Below are positions 61,153-64,000 of a stretch of 64,000 bases of DNA, one piece after another (the first letter of the stretch is position 1; each line of letters opens with the position of its first letter). A program made the position numbers and the translations under genes. The DNA lies in NCBI RefSeq assembly GCF_018449515.1, contig NZ_JAAVUQ010000039.1:1-64000 (forward strand), given 5' to 3'. Origin of the DNA: Caballeronia sp. dw_19 (GTDB taxonomy: Bacteria; Pseudomonadota; Gammaproteobacteria; Burkholderiales; Burkholderiaceae). The notes under the pieces were generated by a model. It saw only the letters and a list, made by a program, of their open reading frames with translations. It was not told the DNA's origin and did no database searches.

Positions 61153-62266
61153 ACCGCAAACGGCGCGGCAGGTTGCGCGCCGTTTTGCTGCGGGTTTTGC
61201 TGCGAGTTTTGCTGTTTCGATGGCAGCGATCCTGGCCGTTGTTTGCGTTGCGCCGCGTTCAGCTTTCGCTGTAACCGGCGCGCGTTCGCCGCCGGGCGCG
61301 GCGGTCCCACCCACGTCTGCTACTTCGTTGCCGGGCTCATTGCCCGGATTAAGTCTCCCGCTCGCGCGTCCGGCTCCCCCTGACGTCGACCGTTCCGACG
61401 GGACCACCGCCAGTGGTCCGGTGCAAGCGCAACCGGCGCATATGCCGTTCTACGTCGCGACCAAAGGCCAGGTCACTATCTACGTGCTTGGCACGCTGCA
61501 CGTGGGTTATGCCGACGACTATCCCGCCAGCCAGCCGTTTCGCAAGCTGATTCTCGGCGCGCTCGATGCATCGCCCACTCTCGCGCTGGAAATCTCCCCT
61601 GACGACCTGCTCGTATCGGCGGATGAAGTCAGCAAATACGGCGCGTGCCGGGGGCCGTGCCTGTCGCGGTATCTGCCCGATGCGCTGTGGAAAAAGCTGG
61701 AAACACGCATGCACGGCAACCCCGCCATGCTCGACGATATCAGCCGGTCGAGGCCATGGCTCGCGTCGATGCTGGTTGAAACCGTCGATACCTTGAAGGC
61801 CGGATTCCAGACCGAGTTCGGTACGGAAACGCAATTGCAGAACGTGTATTTGCGGCCGCGCGGGCGGGTGATCGGGCTGGAGACGCTCAACGAACAGATC
61901 TCCGCATTCACGCGGCTCACGCAGGCGCAGCAGCGGGAAATGCTCGCGCAGGATCTGGTGCAGACGCCGGCCGAGAATGTTGCCGATGTGAAGGAGCTGC
62001 ATCGGTTATGGCGGATTGGCGACGCCGATGCGCTCAAGGCATGGGACGACGCCAAGACAGAGAAACTGGCGAGATCGAGGCGGCTTGCCACGCAGATCGA
62101 TAATCGCGTGGTGGTCGACCGGAACTATCGGTTCGCGGCGCGGATGGTGGCGATGGCCGCGCCGAACAAGCCGGTGTTCGTGGCTATCGGCGCGTTGCAT
62201 CTTGGGGGTAACCGGGGCGTGCTGGCGTTGCTTAGAAAGCGTGGGTTCATGGTGGACCCGGCTTGA
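61097..62266 (+). CDS. TraB/GumN family protein
   Basis: The 389-residue product has a long basic N-terminus followed by a hydrophobic segment (SFAVSMAAILAVVCVAPRSA) ending in FAV, so it is probably exported or membrane-anchored. It carries the family's paired GxxH motifs, GTLHVG near the N-terminal third and GALHLGGNRGVLALLRKRGF at the C-terminus, with a conserved Glu in LALEIS; these are the putative metal ligands of Tiki-like proteases. The start is uncertain: ATGs at 61049 and 61097 both lie inside dppF and neither has a ribosome site. Confidence 0.82.
   Translation: MDGTSRVTAPRKSGRSRPEPQTARQVARRFAAGFAASFAVSMAAILAVVCVAPRSAFAVTGARSPPGAAVPPTSATSLPGSLPGLSLPLARPAPPDVDRSDGTTASGPVQAQPAHMPFYVATKGQVTIYVLGTLHVGYADDYPASQPFRKLILGALDASPTLALEISPDDLLVSADEVSKYGACRGPCLSRYLPDALWKKLETRMHGNPAMLDDISRSRPWLASMLVETVDTLKAGFQTEFGTETQLQNVYLRPRGRVIGLETLNEQISAFTRLTQAQQREMLAQDLVQTPAENVADVKELHRLWRIGDADALKAWDDAKTEKLARSRRLATQIDNRVVVDRNYRFAARMVAMAAPNKPVFVAIGALHLGGNRGVLALLRKRGFMVDPA
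61159..61186 (+). terminator. Terminator-like hairpin after dppF, inside the TraB/GumN reading frame
   Basis: AACGGCGCG pairs with CGCGCCGTT across an 8-nt loop and runs into TTTT. It lies 7 bp after the dppF stop but within the coding region for the signal segment of the following gene. Confidence 0.5.
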
Positions 62267-62426
62267 AGTTCCAGGCGTTCGCCGGTCAAATTCTTCACGT
62301 GCGCGTGAGAATATCTAAATAGTAAACAATGCCTAGTTTCAAATCGACTATTTATATAATTCTGATTATTTAAATTCATATTAAATGAATTTTAGGAACT
62401 GACCTATTTTCCATTATCGAGTTGTG

Positions 62427-62498
62427 TTTGTATGCTTCACGGCCTGCATGGGTTGGTGGCATGACTTGAAATGTTAGAAAATCCGGCTCATTTCCAGT
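62427..62498 (+). repeat. Duplicated element, copy 1
   Basis: Shares TTTGTATGCTTC, then after the same distance (46 versus 47 nt) GTTAGAAA and a [T/C]CCG[G/A]CTC...TCCAGT tail with copy 2. The sequence between the blocks is not conserved. Confidence 0.7.
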
Positions 62499-62820
62499 GA
62501 TTAATTCGCCGATATCCCGCTGCTTGCCTCGGAATTGTTTTTCAAGATATTGCGGCTTGAAGAACGTCAATTACCCGGCCGGAAAGCGCATCTCCGCCCA
62601 CAAGGCACAAAACCTGTAGAACCCTCTCGTACCGCGCCCGTAGGCGCAAGGCAAGCGCATCCCTATCTGTTCGAAAAATAAAAAATCCCTCACGTACGGA
62701 CAAGGATGACTGCAATTCAAATTGCGCCGAATCGCAATTGTTCATTAATAGTATTAAGAATTATCCGGAATTGTTTAAAAATCTTTTTAAGAGTTTCCCT
62801 ATCTCCGTTCCCGGATTGAA

Positions 62821-62892
62821 TTTGTATGCTTCGCCGAACGTGTAATTTATTGAAAAGACGCATTTTCGTTAGAAACCCGACTCGTATCCAGT
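62821..62892 (+). repeat. Duplicated element, copy 2
   Basis: Second occurrence of TTTGTATGCTTC ... GTTAGAAA ... ATCCAGT, ending 43 bp upstream of the sugar transferase start codon and 394 bp after copy 1. Confidence 0.7.
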
Positions 62893-62935
62893 AGTAAGTA
62901 CATTCAGCCCATTTGAACCATATAAGTTATCTGTC

Positions 62936-64000
62936 ATGAATCGCGACAAGACCAATTCCGCAGCCACGGACCGCACCGGGTTTTATCTGGCCCACGTGCA
63001 CGCAGTAATTTGCGGGGTGGCGCTGGCTGCATCGGATGTACTGGCCATTGCCGTTGCCGGACATGTATTCAACGGCCCGGGTGCGTGGCCCGGATCTCAC
63101 TTTTTCGAGCGCTTCGATCACGCGCCAGTGGCGGCGTTTATCGCCGGCGCTCTTGCCATCCTGCGATTCGCGGCGCTGCGCCATTACGCGAACCGTCTGC
63201 CCATGCTGCGCGAGTTGCGTGAACTCTTTGGCACGCTCGTCTTCGGCTGCGCCTGTCATGTTGGTTTGCTGCTTCTTCGCGGCTATCCGACTGAGATAGT
63301 ACCTGCAGTGCTGATGTGGCTCTATGCCGCCGCCCTCGTGCCGCCCGGGCGGCTCGCGGTCAAACTCGCGTTGATGAAGATGCGTCTCTGGCAACGCGAT
63401 CTGTATGTGATCGGAAGTGGTCAGCTGGCGCTTGATGCCGCGACCGCAGTGGAGACCGAACTGCTCATGGGGCTGGCACTGAAGGCGTTCGTGCCCGCAG
63501 GAAAGAGCCTTCTACCCAGCGACGCGCGGGTTGCCTCGCTGAGTCCGCTCGATGCGCCGTCGCTTGCCGGGTCTGTCGTCATGGTCGCCCTTGATCGGGA
63601 GGACGCCGTCTTGCAACAAGCCTGGCTGCGCGCACTCGGTTCGGTGCCGGCGAGCGTAGTCATCGTGGCTGACGTCCCCGGCGTGCCGCTTCATGGCATG
63701 AGAACGACTTATGTGAAGTCGCACGAACTCCTGTTGATGCAAGTTCGCGACAATCTGAGCCGCTGGCATGTGCGCTTCTTCAAACGTTGCCTGGATCTGG
63801 CCGGAGCGATTTCCATTTCGATGATGCTCGCGCCGTTCCTTCTTTATATCGCGTGGCAGGTGCGCAAGGACGGCGGGCGGGCGATCTACGGTCACCCGCG
63901 TATCGGACGCAATGCTCGCGCTTTCAACTGCTACAAGTTTCGCTCGATGGTGGTCGACGCGAACGCGAAACTGGCCGAGTTGCTTGAGCGCGACCCTGAG
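62936..64000 (+). CDS. WbaP-type polyprenyl-phosphate sugar-1-phosphate transferase (5' part)
   Basis: Such enzymes start exopolysaccharide or O-antigen repeat units by moving a sugar phosphate onto undecaprenyl phosphate at the inner membrane. The frame is open from the ATG to the window edge (355 residues seen). It has about four or five N-terminal membrane segments, a CoA-binding-like central region (RDLYVIGSGQLALDAATAVE), and then the conserved catalytic start: KRCLDLAGAISIS with a membrane hairpin, YGHPRIGRNARAFNCYKFRS and LLERDPE. These match WbaP/RfbP rather than WecP. The C-terminus is missing. Confidence 0.9.
   Translation, partial: MNRDKTNSAATDRTGFYLAHVHAVICGVALAASDVLAIAVAGHVFNGPGAWPGSHFFERFDHAPVAAFIAGALAILRFAALRHYANRLPMLRELRELFGTLVFGCACHVGLLLLRGYPTEIVPAVLMWLYAAALVPPGRLAVKLALMKMRLWQRDLYVIGSGQLALDAATAVETELLMGLALKAFVPAGKSLLPSDARVASLSPLDAPSLAGSVVMVALDREDAVLQQAWLRALGSVPASVVIVADVPGVPLHGMRTTYVKSHELLLMQVRDNLSRWHVRFFKRCLDLAGAISISMMLAPFLLYIAWQVRKDGGRAIYGHPRIGRNARAFNCYKFRSMVVDANAKLAELLERDPE

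Larger units (their letters stand above)
62267..62935. promoter_or_regulatory. AT-rich control region upstream of the exopolysaccharide gene
   Basis: This 669-bp stretch is strikingly AT-rich for the window. It contains an imperfectly duplicated 72-bp element (62427-62498 and 62821-62892), an AAATTCAT-N5-ATGAATTT palindrome (62372-62392), and two copies of CGGAATTGTTT. A 67-codon minus-strand frame (62542-62745) has no recognised homology and is not called. It probably holds a regulated promoter for the gene at 62936. Confidence 0.6.

Noticed and set aside
62542..62745. Possible 67-codon minus-strand gene
   Set aside because: No ribosome site, no recognised homology, and it lies inside the AT-rich repeat-containing region. 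Left uncalled, though a small protein cannot be excluded.
1..64000. tRNA, rRNA, CRISPR arrays and insertion-sequence transposases
   Set aside because: None were recognised on either strand. No flanking direct repeats marking integration of the Wadjet or RM genes could be found by eye.

Overview
The window is GC-rich bacterial chromosome and almost entirely coding. A large flagellar cluster with Burkholderia-type gene order, an S-adenosylhomocysteine (SAH) riboswitch upstream of ahcY-holin-metF, FliA-type promoters and a Burkholderiaceae-like dispersed intergenic repeat point to a Burkholderiales member, most likely Paraburkholderia or Caballeronia. Genus is inference; no rRNA or other marker gene is present.

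Layout. 1-260 holds a non-coding repeat. 261-6454 (minus) carries flhA, flhB, flgN, flgM and flgA. 6796-14317 (plus) is flgBCDEFGHIJ, followed by a PilZ flagellar brake (ycgR) and flgKL up to 19033, where a clear terminator ends the unit. 19167-27117 is a defence insert inside the flagellar locus: a Fic gene with an elaborate palindromic operator, facing a complete type I Wadjet operon (jetABCD). 27232-39346 (minus) resumes flagellar genes: fliF-G-H-I-J-K, then a second copy of the intergenic repeat, then fliL-M-N-O-P-Q-R. 39680-42840 (plus) has fliE, fliS, fliT, a second fliK-like gene and an FlhB C-terminal-domain paralogue. Basal body, hook, hook-filament junction, export gate and switch genes are present. 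Flagellin, cap, motor-stator, chemotaxis, flhDC, fliA and flhFG genes are not, so they must lie elsewhere.

The rest is housekeeping and accessory: aidB (42965-44656, minus); a DUF937/transmembrane/OmpA protein (44985-46679); a LysR regulator divergent from cidAB (46809-49133); an SAH riboswitch with ahcY, a small holin-like membrane protein gene and metF (49244-52148); a two-gene restriction-modification system (52492-54985); a complete dipeptide ABC transporter dppABCDF (55459-61152); a TraB/GumN-family protein; and, after an AT-rich 670-bp stretch with a duplicated element, the 5' part of a WbaP-type sugar transferase that starts an exopolysaccharide locus and runs off the window.

How it works together. 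Four matches to the sigma-28 (FliA) consensus precede flgM, ycgR, flgK and fliS, the expected late class. FlgM is the anti-sigma factor of the same sigma factor, which closes a feedback loop. Wadjet, Fic and the restriction system give three candidate defence or toxin functions in two separate places. The SAH riboswitch couples removal of SAH (AhcY) to supply of methyl groups (MetF).
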